From: Bacteroidales bacterium
GTDB lineage: Bacteria > Bacteroidota > Bacteroidia > Bacteroidales > F082
Direction: 5' to 3'
NCBI GenBank assembly: GCA_017460915.1
Contig: JAFUAA010000049.1
Span: 268,547-332,546, forward strand
DNA length: 64,000 nt
Shown here: piece after piece, positions 16,710 through 25,105 of the stretch
How positions within the stretch are numbered: position 1 is the first letter of the stretch
Layout of the letters: each line of letters opens with the position of its first letter
Program-made: the position numbers and the translations under genes
Notes under the pieces: model-generated
What the model was told of the DNA's origin: nothing
The model's input: the letters and a program-made list of their open reading frames with translations, nothing else
Database searches by the model: none

Positions 16710-17992
16710 GCAAGCGACCATTGAAAGTCCTTTCCGTATGCACCTCGCTCGGAGGCGGGGCTGGGCGTGCGGCCTATCGTATCCATCAAGGGGTGCGCAG
16801 CCTTGGCGTGGATAGTCGTATGTTGCTGAAAAACGGCCGAAGCCACGACCCCAGCATCCTCACTTTGGATGAGTTTGTCCCCAATAATCCATTCTATACG
16901 GCTTTCGACTGGACGCGCAACAAGTGCAAGAACAAAATCCAGCATTTCCGCTGGAACCGCTATCCCGACCGCGACCACGTCTTCATGTCCGATTTGCGAG
17001 GAACGGACTTGCATGGCGCATTGCACAAGTTAGATTATGATGTCCTGCACCTGCATTGGATCAACCAGCGGTTTGTGCATGTCAAGGATTTGCCGAAGGA
17101 CAAACCGATTGTCTGGACTTTGCACGACAGTTGGCCGTTTTGCGGCATTTGTCATTATTTCTTTGGATGTGAGCACTATAAACAACAATGTGGCAGTTGT
17201 CCGTTTTTGCATTCCAACGATGCCAAGGATTTGAGCCATCAAATATGGAAGAAGAAAGCCGATGTTTTTAAGGATTTGGATTTGCATATCGTGAGTCCGA
17301 GCCAATGGTTGGCTGCTTGTGCCAAACAAAGCACTCTGTTGGGCCGTTTCCCCGTGACGGTCATCCCGAACTGCTTGGATGTTGAAGCCTTCCGGCCACT
17401 CAATGAAGAGGAAATTTCGCCCAGGTGGCTTGGGCTGCAAGAGATTGGCAAAAAGAAGCCTTTGTTGTTGTTTGGAGCGGTCAATGCGGCACAAGACAAA
17501 ATCAAAGGGTTCTCTTATCTGATTTCTGCGTTGAAGCATTTGGAGCAGCAAGGCCACAAGGACGATTTCGAGTTGGTGGTCTTTGGCGCCAAGGAATCGG
17601 AACTGAGCATGGATGTCGGCATCCCGATTCATTATGTGGGATACGTGGGCAACACGAGCGAATTGGTGTCGTTGTACAACCTTGCAAGCGTGATGGTGGT
17701 GCCTTCGTTGACCGAGAACCTCTCGTGCGCCATCATGGAAAGCCTTTCGTGCGGCACGCCCGTTGTGGCCTTCAACATCGGCGGCAACGGCGATATGATT
17801 GAGCACAAAACCAACGGATATTTGGCCAAAGAAAAGGAGGATGCTGATTTGGCAAGAGGTATCCTTTGGTGCCTCCACAATAATCAGGATAACCGATTGG
17901 GAGTGGCCGGCCGCGAAAAGGTGCTGAGGAAATATACTTTTGAAACGGTTTGTGGAAAATATAAGGAAATGTATGAGGGTGTAGTCAAGTAG
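16706..17992 (+). CDS. glycosyltransferase family 4 (GT-B)
   Basis: 428 aa, GT-B fold. The N-terminal domain begins KVLSVCTSLGGGAGRAAYRI and contains WTLHDSWPFCGICHYFFGC and CGSCPFLHS, a cysteine-rich stretch typical of WcaC/WcfI-like enzymes. The C-terminal domain has FGAVNAAQDKIKGF and the donor-binding VVPSLTENLSCAIMESLSCG with the E-X7-E motif. Such enzymes use nucleotide sugars to extend lipid-linked oligosaccharides at the inner face of the membrane. ATG at 16706 overlaps the previous stop by 4 bases. It ends just before an independently transcribed ATPase gene. Confidence 0.9.
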   Translation: MSKRPLKVLSVCTSLGGGAGRAAYRIHQGVRSLGVDSRMLLKNGRSHDPSILTLDEFVPNNPFYTAFDWTRNKCKNKIQHFRWNRYPDRDHVFMSDLRGTDLHGALHKLDYDVLHLHWINQRFVHVKDLPKDKPIVWTLHDSWPFCGICHYFFGCEHYKQQCGSCPFLHSNDAKDLSHQIWKKKADVFKDLDLHIVSPSQWLAACAKQSTLLGRFPVTVIPNCLDVEAFRPLNEEEISPRWLGLQEIGKKKPLLLFGAVNAAQDKIKGFSYLISALKHLEQQGHKDDFELVVFGAKESELSMDVGIPIHYVGYVGNTSELVSLYNLASVMVVPSLTENLSCAIMESLSCGTPVVAFNIGGNGDMIEHKTNGYLAKEKEDADLARGILWCLHNNQDNRLGVAGREKVLRKYTFETVCGKYKEMYEGVVK

Positions 17993-18003
17993 AATCGTTC
18001 TTT

Positions 18004-18033
18004 TTGTCATTTTATGATTGTCATTTTATGACA
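18004..18033. promoter_or_regulatory. tandem repeat and palindrome over a promoter, probable operator
   Basis: Two direct copies of the 14-mer TTGTCATTTTATGA are joined head to tail at 18004-18017 and 18018-18031. The second is part of a perfect palindrome, TGTCATTTTATGACA, at 18019-18033. It lies between the -33 and -7 boxes of the promoter for the AAA ATPase gene, a classical repressor position. Because the downstream protein ends in a winged helix, autoregulation is a reasonable guess. Confidence 0.7.
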
Positions 18034-18047
18034 AAACTGTATTTTTG
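18018..18047 (+). promoter_or_regulatory. Bacteroidales-type promoter for the AAA ATPase gene
   Basis: TTG at 18018-18020, a 19-base spacer and TATTTTTG at 18040-18047 match the consensus. The ATG follows 22 bases later. Confidence 0.72.
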
Positions 18048-18069
18048 CAGCGAATAAAGTCTAAGAGAT

Positions 18070-19187
18070 ATGATAAACCCTTTTGTTACAAATGGTTATG
18101 CTGGCTCGGACTATTTTTGTGACCGAGTCCAAGAGACTGCGGATATTGTGAGCCTTTTGTGCAATGGCAACAATTTGGCACTTGTCTCGCCGCGTCGTTA
18201 TGGCAAGACCGACCTGATCCGTCATTGCTTCAACCAAGAGGAAATCAAGGGCAAGTATTATACTTTCGTCATAGACATTTATTCGACGAAGTCGTTGGCA
18301 GAAATGGTCAACAAGCTGGGGAAAACCATCCTTGAGGCATTGAAGCCCAAAGGCAGAAAGGTGTGGGAAAGTTTTTTGGATGTGGTTCATTCCTTGAGAC
18401 CTGGCGTGACATACGATGGCGCAGGCTTGCCTTCACTAACGTTGTCGGTCGGCGAATCGTCAATCCCAACAATACGCTGGACGAAATCTTCCATTATTTG
18501 GGAGTAGCTGACAAACCATGCCTTGTTGCTATTGACGAGTTCCAGCAAATCTTGAAATATGATGATTCCAATGTCGAGGCGGCTCTGCGCACCTACGTGC
18601 AGTATTGTAGCAATGCAAATTTCGTTTTTCTTGGTTCGCAACGGCATCTGATGGGAACCATGTTTGTTTCTCCCAACCGCCCCTTTTATCAAAGTGTGAC
18701 GGTGATGAATCTCCGCCTAATTGACTTTGAAAAATATTGGATTTTTTGCGAAAGCCATTTCGACAGGGCCGGCAAGACCATTGATAAGGAAGTGGTAGAG
18801 AGGCTGTATGATCGTTTTGAGGGTGTGACCTTCTATCTTCAAAAAGTGATGAATGTGCTTTTTATGCGAACGCCAGAGCAAGGTCATTGTGTTGCTGCTG
18901 ACTTGGAGCAGACGATAGATTATATTGTTGATTTCACTAGCCTCACATACGAGGATTTGATGTACCAGTTGCCCGAGAAACAGGGTCTGGTTTTGAAAGC
19001 GATTTGCGAGGATGGCAAGGTGAGCCAAATCACTTCAGGAAAGTTCTCGAAAAAACACGGCTTGGTTTCCCCAAGTGCTGTTAAATCTGCCGTCAATGCC
19101 TTGTTGGACAAGGATTTGATTACGCAGGAGAAAGGCGTTTATGAGATTTACGACAAGTTTTTTGAAATTTGGCTGAGACGACAATGA
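18070..19187 (+). pseudogene. archaeal-type AAA ATPase with winged helix, frameshifted
   Basis: The first frame (from ATG 18070) has a P-loop LVSPRRYGKTDLIRHCF and runs to a stop at 18505-18507. Homology passes near 18460-18475 into a second frame reading VNPNNTLDEIFHYLG and LVAIDEFQQILKYDD (Walker B), a sensor-like NFVFLGSQRHLMGT, and a C-terminal winged helix (GKFSKKHGLVSPSAVKSAV). One base appears to be missing at the junction; no homopolymer is there, so this is a mutation or a sequencing error and not a switch. Reconstructed length is about 372 aa. The family (AAA ATPases with RRxGKT P-loop) is abundant in Bacteroidales and functionally uncharacterised. Confidence 0.82.
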
Positions 19188-20035
19188 CCCTCTCCATCAT
19201 CACCATCAACCGTAACAATGCTGCAGGTCTCGAAAAGACCATGCAAAGCATGGCTTCTCAAACCTTCAAGGAGTTTGAGTATGTCATTATTGACGGTGCT
19301 TCGACGGATGATAGCGTTGAGGTCATCAAGAAGTTTGAGCCCCAATTTGCTCATTTGAAATGGGTTTCGGAGCCCGATTCTGGCATTTACAACGCCATGA
19401 ACAAAGGGCTTCGGATGACTTCGGGCGACTACGTCCAAATCCTCAATTCGGCGGATGGTCTGGCCTTACCTGATGTGACCGAGAAGATGCTTTCCGCTTT
19501 GGAGAAGGCTGGCAGCCCATCCATTTTGTATGGCAACATGATCAAATGCTTCCCAGATGGAAGAAAACTGGTCGACAAGTGTTTTGCGGGGCAGGAAATT
19601 ACGATGCTTGGCATGTACACGGGGACGCTGAACCATGATCCGGCCTATATCCGTCGCGACTTGTTCGAGAAGTACGGTTATTATGATGAAACGTTGAAGA
19701 TTGTCTCCGACTGGAAATGGTATCTGCAAGCCATCATTTTGGGTGGCGAAAAGCCGCAATATGTGGATTTGGATGTCACTTTGTTTGATATGACTGGGAT
19801 CAGTGAGAATGCAAATAGCAAATCGAAAATCAAGGAAGAGCGTGAAAAGGTGTTGAAGGAATTGATACCTATACCGTATTTGCATGATTATGAACGCTAT
19901 TCTGATGACATTTATCTGATGCGTCGCGTCCATCGCCATCCTTGGGCCTACAAATTGGTGTGGTTCATTGAACGATGCCTCTTCAAATTGGAGAAAAGGC
20001 AGGCTAAAAAGCATAATAATCAAGTATGGGGTTGA
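19184..20035 (+). CDS. glycosyltransferase family 2
   Basis: 283 aa. TLSIITINRNNAAGLEKTM, FEYVIIDGASTDDS and SEPDSGIYNAMNKGL are the hallmark of the WcaA/WaaE-like GT2 subgroup, and NSADG replaces the usual DADD. SDWKWYLQAIIL is the common C-terminal element. ATG at 19184 overlaps the ATPase stop (ATGA), although that upstream gene is broken. It overlaps the next gene by 10 bases. Confidence 0.88.
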   Translation: MTLSIITINRNNAAGLEKTMQSMASQTFKEFEYVIIDGASTDDSVEVIKKFEPQFAHLKWVSEPDSGIYNAMNKGLRMTSGDYVQILNSADGLALPDVTEKMLSALEKAGSPSILYGNMIKCFPDGRKLVDKCFAGQEITMLGMYTGTLNHDPAYIRRDLFEKYGYYDETLKIVSDWKWYLQAIILGGEKPQYVDLDVTLFDMTGISENANSKSKIKEEREKVLKELIPIPYLHDYERYSDDIYLMRRVHRHPWAYKLVWFIERCLFKLEKRQAKKHNNQVWG

Positions 20036-21003
20036 AATTGAGCATTATAGTACCCATTTACAAGGTTGAGCAATGCCTTTCAAAATGCGTCAACAGCCTT
20101 TTGAACCAGGATTTGCCTCCCGAACAGTACGAAATCATCCTTGTTGACGACGGCTCTCCCGACCGTTGTGGCGAGATTTGCGAGGAATATGCTTCGCGCC
20201 GCGCAAACATCAAGGTGGTTCATCGTGAAAACGGTGGCCTGAGTGCGGCTCGCAACAGCGGAATCATAGTGGCTCAAGGCGAATATATTCAGTTTGTGGA
20301 TTCCGACGACTACCTGGAACCCAATGTGCTGAAGACTTTGGTGAACAAGATGGAAACCGCAAATCTGGAAGTTCTTCGCTTCAATTATAGAAATGTAAAC
20401 GAGCAACGCGAAGTGTTCGAGCCCAATAAGGTGAGCAAGCCTTTCGTGGATTATCGTGATGAGATATGCGACGGTTTGACCTTTCTTACGGAACGATTGG
20501 GCTTTGGTTGTTATGCATGGCAGTTTATGCTCCGTCGTGAGTTGCTGGATGGTTGCATGTTTAAGGAAGGGATCTATTTTGAAGATACGGAGTGGACTCC
20601 ACGACTTTTGCTGAAGGCGAAGAGCGTTACCTCCACTGGTTTGATGGCATACAACTATCTGCTGCGCCAAGGTTCCATAACGCAAAGCGTGGAGGAAAAG
20701 AAAAAGCGTAAACTGCTTGAAGACAAACTCTTGCTGGTTGACTCGATGAAAGAGCAAATGCAAGAGGTGGAGGACAAAAGATGGTTTGAGGGGATGATAG
20801 CCCAAACGGTGCTTTCCATTTTGGGCTATATTAGTGCAAACTATTATGGTGAGCGGCAAACCTATATTCGAATTATGAAAGAGAAAAAGGTGTTTCCTTT
20901 GTCAACATTCCATTCCACAAAGGCTGCGGAGAGGAAGATGCGATTGGCCAATCTGTCGCCAAGTTTTTTGTGTTGGTCTATTTACGTAAGAAATAGGAGC
21001 TAG
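20026..21003 (+). CDS. glycosyltransferase family 2
   Basis: 325 aa. LSIIVPIYKVEQCLSKCVN, YEIILVDDGSPDRCGEIC and YIQFVDSDDYLEP are the textbook motifs of EpsH/WfaP-like GT2 enzymes; the DSD is the metal site. EDTEWTPRLLLKAKSV is the usual catalytic-base region. Located between another GT2 and a GT32 with spacing under 10 bases. Sugar unknown. Confidence 0.9.
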   Translation: MGLKLSIIVPIYKVEQCLSKCVNSLLNQDLPPEQYEIILVDDGSPDRCGEICEEYASRRANIKVVHRENGGLSAARNSGIIVAQGEYIQFVDSDDYLEPNVLKTLVNKMETANLEVLRFNYRNVNEQREVFEPNKVSKPFVDYRDEICDGLTFLTERLGFGCYAWQFMLRRELLDGCMFKEGIYFEDTEWTPRLLLKAKSVTSTGLMAYNYLLRQGSITQSVEEKKKRKLLEDKLLLVDSMKEQMQEVEDKRWFEGMIAQTVLSILGYISANYYGERQTYIRIMKEKKVFPLSTFHSTKAAERKMRLANLSPSFLCWSIYVRNRS

Positions 21004-21007
21004 TTCG

Positions 21008-21727
21008 ATGATCCCCAAGACAATACATTACTGTTGGTTCGGCCGAGGCGAAATGCCAGAAATGGTGCAGAAGTGCGTCGCCTCGTGGCACAGGTTTATG
21101 CCCGACTGGGAGTATAGGCTGTGGAACGAGGACAATTTTGATGTGAATTCTGTTCCTTATACCAAGGAGGCTTATGAAGCCAAGAAATATGCTTTCGTGA
21201 GTGATTATGTGAGGTTGTGGGCCTTATATAATGAAGGAGGTCTGTATATTGATGTGGATTTTGAAGTGTACAAGCCGTTTGACGACTTGCTGTGTTGGGA
21301 TGCCTTTGCCGGATTTGAAGGAAGCAAACACTCGCCTCTGATGACGGCCGTGATCGCCAGTCGTAATCACGGCGCATGGGTTAAAGAGCAATTGGATGCT
21401 TATTCAGGAAGGCATTTTGTCAAGGACGACGGCTCCTTTGATGTGACCACCAATGTGCAGTTCATCACTGCAATCATGCAAGGCAATGGATTTGTCGCCG
21501 ATGGCAAGGAGCAGGATTACTTGGACTTGCATGTTTTTCCCGTAGACTATTTCTGCCCACGGCAGACTACGGGCGAATACATTCGTACCGAGAATACTTA
21601 TTGCGAGCATCTTGGTTTGGGCTCTTGGGCCGGGCAAAGTTCAGGTTGGAAGGCAACGGTGGCAAAGACAGTTGGACCGAGGAACATGACTCGTCTCATC
21701 AAACTCAAGCGCAAGTTGTTTGGTTAG
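21008..21727 (+). CDS. glycosyltransferase family 32 (OCH1-like sugar transferase)
   Basis: 239 aa. IPKTIHYCWFGRGEMPEMV at the N-terminus, WEYRLWNEDNFD, and FVSDYVRLWALYNEGGLYIDVDFEVY containing the DVD metal-binding motif are the defining elements of GT32 proteins with the DXD sugar-binding region. Bacterial members transfer mannose, galactose or GalNAc in capsule synthesis; which applies here cannot be read. 4 bases after the previous stop. Confidence 0.92.
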   Translation: MIPKTIHYCWFGRGEMPEMVQKCVASWHRFMPDWEYRLWNEDNFDVNSVPYTKEAYEAKKYAFVSDYVRLWALYNEGGLYIDVDFEVYKPFDDLLCWDAFAGFEGSKHSPLMTAVIASRNHGAWVKEQLDAYSGRHFVKDDGSFDVTTNVQFITAIMQGNGFVADGKEQDYLDLHVFPVDYFCPRQTTGEYIRTENTYCEHLGLGSWAGQSSGWKATVAKTVGPRNMTRLIKLKRKLFG

Positions 21728-21776
21728 TGTAATTATAAATGAAGCCCGCTGTTGCTGGCAAAAAACAGATGGATTG

Positions 21777-23180
21777 ATGTTGACCTATTTCCCAAAATAT
21801 TTTTCCACAAGGGGCATTGTGGCTTATTTCATCACCCTTGTGCTGGTGAGCGGCATCTTTTTTAGCCATGCCTTGCCGTTCCAGTTCATGTTGTTTGGAG
21901 CCATTCCTGTATGTCTGTTCTTTGTCTATTCCAATAGACTGTCGATGGATTGGAGTCGGTTCGGCTCGAAGACTTTTCAGAAGAAACTGTTTGTGACCGC
22001 TTTGATTATCCGAATTGTATGTGCGGTTTTCATTTATTATTATTATCTTAACGCGACCGGTAGGCCTTTTAAATATGGTATAGGGGACGATACGTTCTAT
22101 GACTATATGGGTACGTTATGGCGCAGTTATGGCATTAAAAAGACCAATGAATTGATGCGTGAATACGCCGCTTTCTCAGATAGAGGCTATTGCTGGTGGA
22201 TGTCGTTCGAAGGCTTGTTCTTTGGCTCCAGCGTGTTGTTGCCACGCATCGTAAAATGTTTCATAGATGCATTCTCTTGTGTGTTGATGTACAATCTCGC
22301 CAAGCGGAATTTTGGCGAGGCAGCGGGGCGGATGGCGGCGATTTTCTGCATGCTCATGCCGAATATGTGGTATTATTGCGGCGTGACCCTGAAGGAGATC
22401 GAAATGACTTTTTTGACCATCCTTTTTGTGGAACGTGCTGACTTTGTGCTGCATTCTCCTAAGATAAAACTGACTGGGCTGTTGATTCCTGCTACCTGCA
22501 TTTTGCTCATGTTTACATTCCGTACTGCGCTTGCTGCCGTGATGTTTGCGGCTTTGGCTGCAGCTTTGATTTTTAGCTCGTCTAAGCAGTTGGTCATGTG
22601 GAAGAAAGTGCTGTATAGCGCCATTTTCGCCATTTGGATGTTCCTGACAGTGGGAGTCGAGATGATTCAAGAAACACAAGAGTTGTGGGCTGGACGTGCG
22701 ACCAACCAGGAAAGGGGGTATGAATGGCGTGCCCAACGTGAAAATGGCAACGAATTCGCCAAATACGCTTCCGCAACTCTTTTTGCACCGGCTATTTTTA
22801 CCATCCCTTTCTCTTCGATGGTCGCCATTACAAATCAAGAGAACCAAATGATGATGAACGGGGCCAACTTCATCAAGAATGTGATGTCGGGCTTGACCAT
22901 CTTTGCCTTGTTTGTCTTGCTTTTGAGCGGAGAGTGGCGAAAACATGTCTTGCCCATAGCGGTGACGTGCGGGTATTTGGTGGTGCTGGTGTTCAGTAAC
23001 TTCGCGCATTCCGAGCGGTTCCATTTCCCCGTGTTGGCTTTCGAGCTGATGTTTGCCGCTTTTGGAATAACCCAGCTGAAAAACAGGCATAAGCGTTGGT
23101 TTATGGTGTGGTTGGTTTTTGTTTGCTTGGCCAACATCGTTTGGGCTTGGGTCAAGTTGGCCGGTAGAGGTTTGGCATGA
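21777..23180 (+). CDS. multi-pass membrane protein, polymerase- or GT-C-like
   Basis: 467 aa with roughly ten to twelve hydrophobic segments. There is a long soluble loop near residues 110-150 (GDDTFYDYMGTLWRSYG) and another near 310-345. Position in the locus, size and topology fit an O-antigen polymerase (Wzy) or a GT39-like GT-C transferase; GMAPNMWYYC-type regions (MLMPNMWYYCGVTLKEI) resemble the loop of PMT-like proteins and favour the latter slightly. It is the only candidate polymerase in the window. The ATG at 21777 is preferred over a TTG inside the GT32 stop region. Overlaps the next gene. Confidence 0.6.
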   Translation: MLTYFPKYFSTRGIVAYFITLVLVSGIFFSHALPFQFMLFGAIPVCLFFVYSNRLSMDWSRFGSKTFQKKLFVTALIIRIVCAVFIYYYYLNATGRPFKYGIGDDTFYDYMGTLWRSYGIKKTNELMREYAAFSDRGYCWWMSFEGLFFGSSVLLPRIVKCFIDAFSCVLMYNLAKRNFGEAAGRMAAIFCMLMPNMWYYCGVTLKEIEMTFLTILFVERADFVLHSPKIKLTGLLIPATCILLMFTFRTALAAVMFAALAAALIFSSSKQLVMWKKVLYSAIFAIWMFLTVGVEMIQETQELWAGRATNQERGYEWRAQRENGNEFAKYASATLFAPAIFTIPFSSMVAITNQENQMMMNGANFIKNVMSGLTIFALFVLLLSGEWRKHVLPIAVTCGYLVVLVFSNFAHSERFHFPVLAFELMFAAFGITQLKNRHKRWFMVWLVFVCLANIVWAWVKLAGRGLA

Positions 23181-24103
23181 TGAAGGTCCTTGTTGTTGCG
23201 TCATATAATAAAGGCCGTTTTGCCCCTTTCATCGTCGAGCAGGCCGAGGCAGTGAAACAGACTGGTTGCCAAGCGGAGTTTTTCGGCCTGCAAGGCAAAG
23301 GCTTTAGGGGGTATCTGAAAAACCTTTCGGCTTTGAAACGCAAGATAAAAGCCTTTCGCCCCGACGTAGTTCATGCACACTATGGGCTCTCGGGCTTGCT
23401 TGCCAACCTGCAGAGAAAAGTGCCGGTTGTTACCACCTATCATGGTTCAGACATCAACGACCGAAAGGTGCTGCCTTTTTCAAGGCTTGCCATGCGACTT
23501 TCTTATTGGAACATCTTTGTTTCAAAGAAAGCATTGGAAATTGCCAAACCAAAACGAAATCATACACTTTTGCCTTGTGGCATAGATTTGACGGATTTGC
23601 AGCTGACTGAAAAACAAGAGGCGAGACGGCAAATGCATCTGGAGGCCGGAAAAGAATATATCCTTTTTGCTGGAGCTTTTGACAATGCCGTGAAAAACGC
23701 ACCGTTGGCGAAAGAAGCGGTTGCCATGTTGTACGGCAAGAACGTGGAATTGCTAGAACTGAAAGGTTATACGCGCGAAGAAGTGACCTTGCTGATGTGC
23801 GCCGCCGATGCTTTTTTGATGACTTCTTTTACCGAAGGGTCGCCTCAGGTGATTAAGGAAGCCTTGGCTTGCGGTTGCCCAGTCGTGAGTGTGGACGTGG
23901 GCGACGTGAAGGAAAGGATGGTTGGTGTGGATGGTTGCTATGTTGCAGAAACCCGAGAGCCACATGAATTGGCCGACTTGCTCAGGAAAGCCATGGCAGT
24001 TGAAGGCAAGACAAAGGGGAGGGAAAAAATCGTTGCCGAAGGATTGGATAACAAACTGGTGGCAGAGAAACTGATGGGGATTTATAAGAAAACTCTAACT
24101 TGA
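23177..24103 (+). CDS. glycosyltransferase family 4
   Basis: 308 aa, a short GT-B enzyme. VVHAHYGLSGLLA and VVTTYHGSDIND form the N-terminal acceptor domain; VSKKALEIAK and LLPCGIDLTDL mark the linker; ADAFLMTSFTEGSPQVIKEA with its E-X7-E motif is the donor-binding site. ATG at 23177 shares ATGA with the preceding stop. Followed after 17 bases by the first acyl carrier protein. Confidence 0.9.
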   Translation: MMKVLVVASYNKGRFAPFIVEQAEAVKQTGCQAEFFGLQGKGFRGYLKNLSALKRKIKAFRPDVVHAHYGLSGLLANLQRKVPVVTTYHGSDINDRKVLPFSRLAMRLSYWNIFVSKKALEIAKPKRNHTLLPCGIDLTDLQLTEKQEARRQMHLEAGKEYILFAGAFDNAVKNAPLAKEAVAMLYGKNVELLELKGYTREEVTLLMCAADAFLMTSFTEGSPQVIKEALACGCPVVSVDVGDVKERMVGVDGCYVAETREPHELADLLRKAMAVEGKTKGREKIVAEGLDNKLVAEKLMGIYKKTLT

Positions 24104-24120
24104 GGTAATAAGCATAAACA

Positions 24121-24351
24121 ATGGATATTCAAGATTTTATCAAAAACTTTGCTGATCAGTTCGATGATACAGACGCAAGCGTTTTTACTGCGGAGACCCG
24201 TTTCCGCGATTTGGAGGAATGGAGCTCGTTTCTGGCATTGGCCATCATGGCCATGGTCAAGAGCGAATACGATGTGGCACTTTCTGCGCAGGAGATGCGC
24301 GATGCCGAGACGGTTCAGGATTTGTTTGACACAGTAAAATCTCACATTTAA
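24121..24351 (+). CDS. acyl carrier protein
   Basis: 76 aa, acidic four-helix carrier. The phosphopantetheine site is in EEWSSFLAL with Ser36 as the likely attachment residue; the usual Asp before it is Ser35. This WSSF variant is common in carriers that serve FkbH-like and KAS III enzymes. It is followed after one base by a FabG-like reductase, which places it in the acyl-modification cassette at 24.1-29.6 kb, not in fatty acid synthesis. Confidence 0.85.
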   Translation: MDIQDFIKNFADQFDDTDASVFTAETRFRDLEEWSSFLALAIMAMVKSEYDVALSAQEMRDAETVQDLFDTVKSHI

Positions 24352-24352
24352 G

Positions 24353-25099
24353 ATGGCAAATCCTTTTTCTTTGCAAGGAAAAAACGTTATGGTCACAGGT
24401 GCTTCTTCTGGCATCGGCAGAGCTACTGCCATTCTTTGTGCCGGAATGGGTGCCAAAGTGTTCCTGAACGGTCGCAACGCTGAACGATTGCAAGAAACCT
24501 TAAGGCAACTCGAAGGCGAAGGTCATACGGTTTGTTGCTGCGACATCACCGATGAATCGGCGGTGGGGCAAGCCGTTGCTGAAATGCCTATTCTTGATGG
24601 AATAGCACTTTGTTCCGGCATTGCCCAGATGACCCCGTTCCAATTCATCGACCGAAAGGTGCTGGACAAGGTGATGGAAAACAACTTTTGCTCACCTGTC
24701 ATGCTGGTGAACACATTGCTGAAGGTAAAGAAAGTACAGAAAGGAAGTTCTGTGGTGTTTGTTTCTTCGGTTGATGGCTCCAAGGTGGTTCATGCGGGCA
24801 ACTCGGTGTACTCTGCGTCCAAAAGCGCTTTGGTGGGCATGGCCCGCAATATGGCCATCGATTTGATGGGCAAGAAAATCCGTGTCAACTGCGTGCTGCC
24901 AGGCACAACGGACACCTCAATGATTCACACTGAAAATGTGACAGAGGAGATGCTGCAAGAAACCGCCAAGTCTTTACCTATGAAACGTTTTGCCAAGCCG
25001 GAAGAAATTGCCAATGCCGTTGTTTTCCTGCTTTGCGACGCAAGCTCTTACATTACGGGTACGGAATTGGTGGTTGACGGCGGTAGTTCGATAATCTGA
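24353..25099 (+). CDS. short-chain dehydrogenase/reductase (FabG-like)
   Basis: 248 aa, classical SDR. Cofactor motif VTGASSGIGRA near residues 15-25, active-site Ser in VFVSSVDGSK and Tyr-X3-Lys in VYSASKSALVGMARN; the C-terminal ITGTELVVDGGS is the FabG signature. Expected to reduce a 3-ketoacyl-ACP to 3-hydroxyacyl-ACP with NAD(P)H, here probably on the neighbouring ACP to make an acyl group for the polysaccharide. Sugar oxidoreductase activity is the alternative. Confidence 0.87.
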   Translation: MANPFSLQGKNVMVTGASSGIGRATAILCAGMGAKVFLNGRNAERLQETLRQLEGEGHTVCCCDITDESAVGQAVAEMPILDGIALCSGIAQMTPFQFIDRKVLDKVMENNFCSPVMLVNTLLKVKKVQKGSSVVFVSSVDGSKVVHAGNSVYSASKSALVGMARNMAIDLMGKKIRVNCVLPGTTDTSMIHTENVTEEMLQETAKSLPMKRFAKPEEIANAVVFLLCDASSYITGTELVVDGGSSII

Positions 25100-25105
25100 T
25101 TTTGG

